6,477 bases of DNA from CAYSZB01 sp964435475 (lineage in GTDB: Bacteria > Chloroflexota > Anaerolineae > Anaerolineales > Anaerolineaceae): the NCBI GenBank assembly GCA_964435475.1, contig CAYSZB010000103.1, positions 1 to 6,477 on the forward strand. Reading direction: 5' to 3'. The stretch's first letter is position 1; every line of letters begins with the position of its first letter. The notes below the pieces were generated by a model. The model made no database searches, had not been told where the DNA came from, and was given only the letters and a program-made list of their open reading frames with translations. Position numbers and translations under genes: made by a program. This document shows, piece by piece, positions 6,452 through 6,477 of the stretch.

Positions 6452-6477
6452 TACAGATTTCACCGCATTCCTAAACC

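Noticed and set aside
1..6477. CRISPR arrays, tRNA or rRNA genes, insertion sequences, long inverted repeats
   Set aside because: None was seen; the six genes cover nearly all bases and the gaps are at most 47 bases, apart from the 86-base leader at the right edge.

Overview
The window is one minus-strand cell-shape operon. It reads mreB, mreC, mreD, mrdA (PBP2), minC, rodA from the right edge to the left and leaves only about 230 bases non-coding. All six proteins look full length, with no frameshift, internal stop or mobile element. All three standard stop codons are used, and base composition looks even and moderate. The gene order and protein style suggest an uncultured or little-studied Chloroflexota bacterium, probably class Anaerolineae. 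Pointers are the RodA loop reading RYLKIRHNDFIF, the long cysteine-containing PBP2, and the MreB with a hydrophobic N-terminal extension. This placement rests on remembered family resemblance, not on a search, and is moderate at best.

Layout: at 6392-6477 lies a short leader with a perfect extended -10 box, a small 11-bp tandem repeat and a strong Shine-Dalgarno site serving a TTG start for mreB. After mreB comes a 47-base gap containing an AT-rich dyad, then mreC (GTG start, good ribosome site). mreD follows after 7 bases, and mrdA overlaps mreD by 4 bases, so these three are probably translationally coupled. minC and rodA each follow a 42-base gap with weak ribosome sites. The rodA leader can fold into two mutually exclusive small hairpins. 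No terminator is visible, so transcription may continue past the left edge.

How the genes work together: MreB filaments on the inner membrane face link through MreC and MreD to the RodA-PBP2 pair. RodA polymerises lipid II into glycan strands and PBP2 crosslinks them, giving side-wall growth. MinC inhibits FtsZ and normally works with MinD. It sits between the two synthases, while minD and minE are absent from the window.

The window is a well-known type of housekeeping locus, and I see no undescribed system. The points worth a second look are the degenerate MinD-binding motif of MinC without a neighbouring minD, the cysteine pattern of PBP2 (a possible metal site near the catalytic cleft plus a CX8C insert), and the rodA leader structure.
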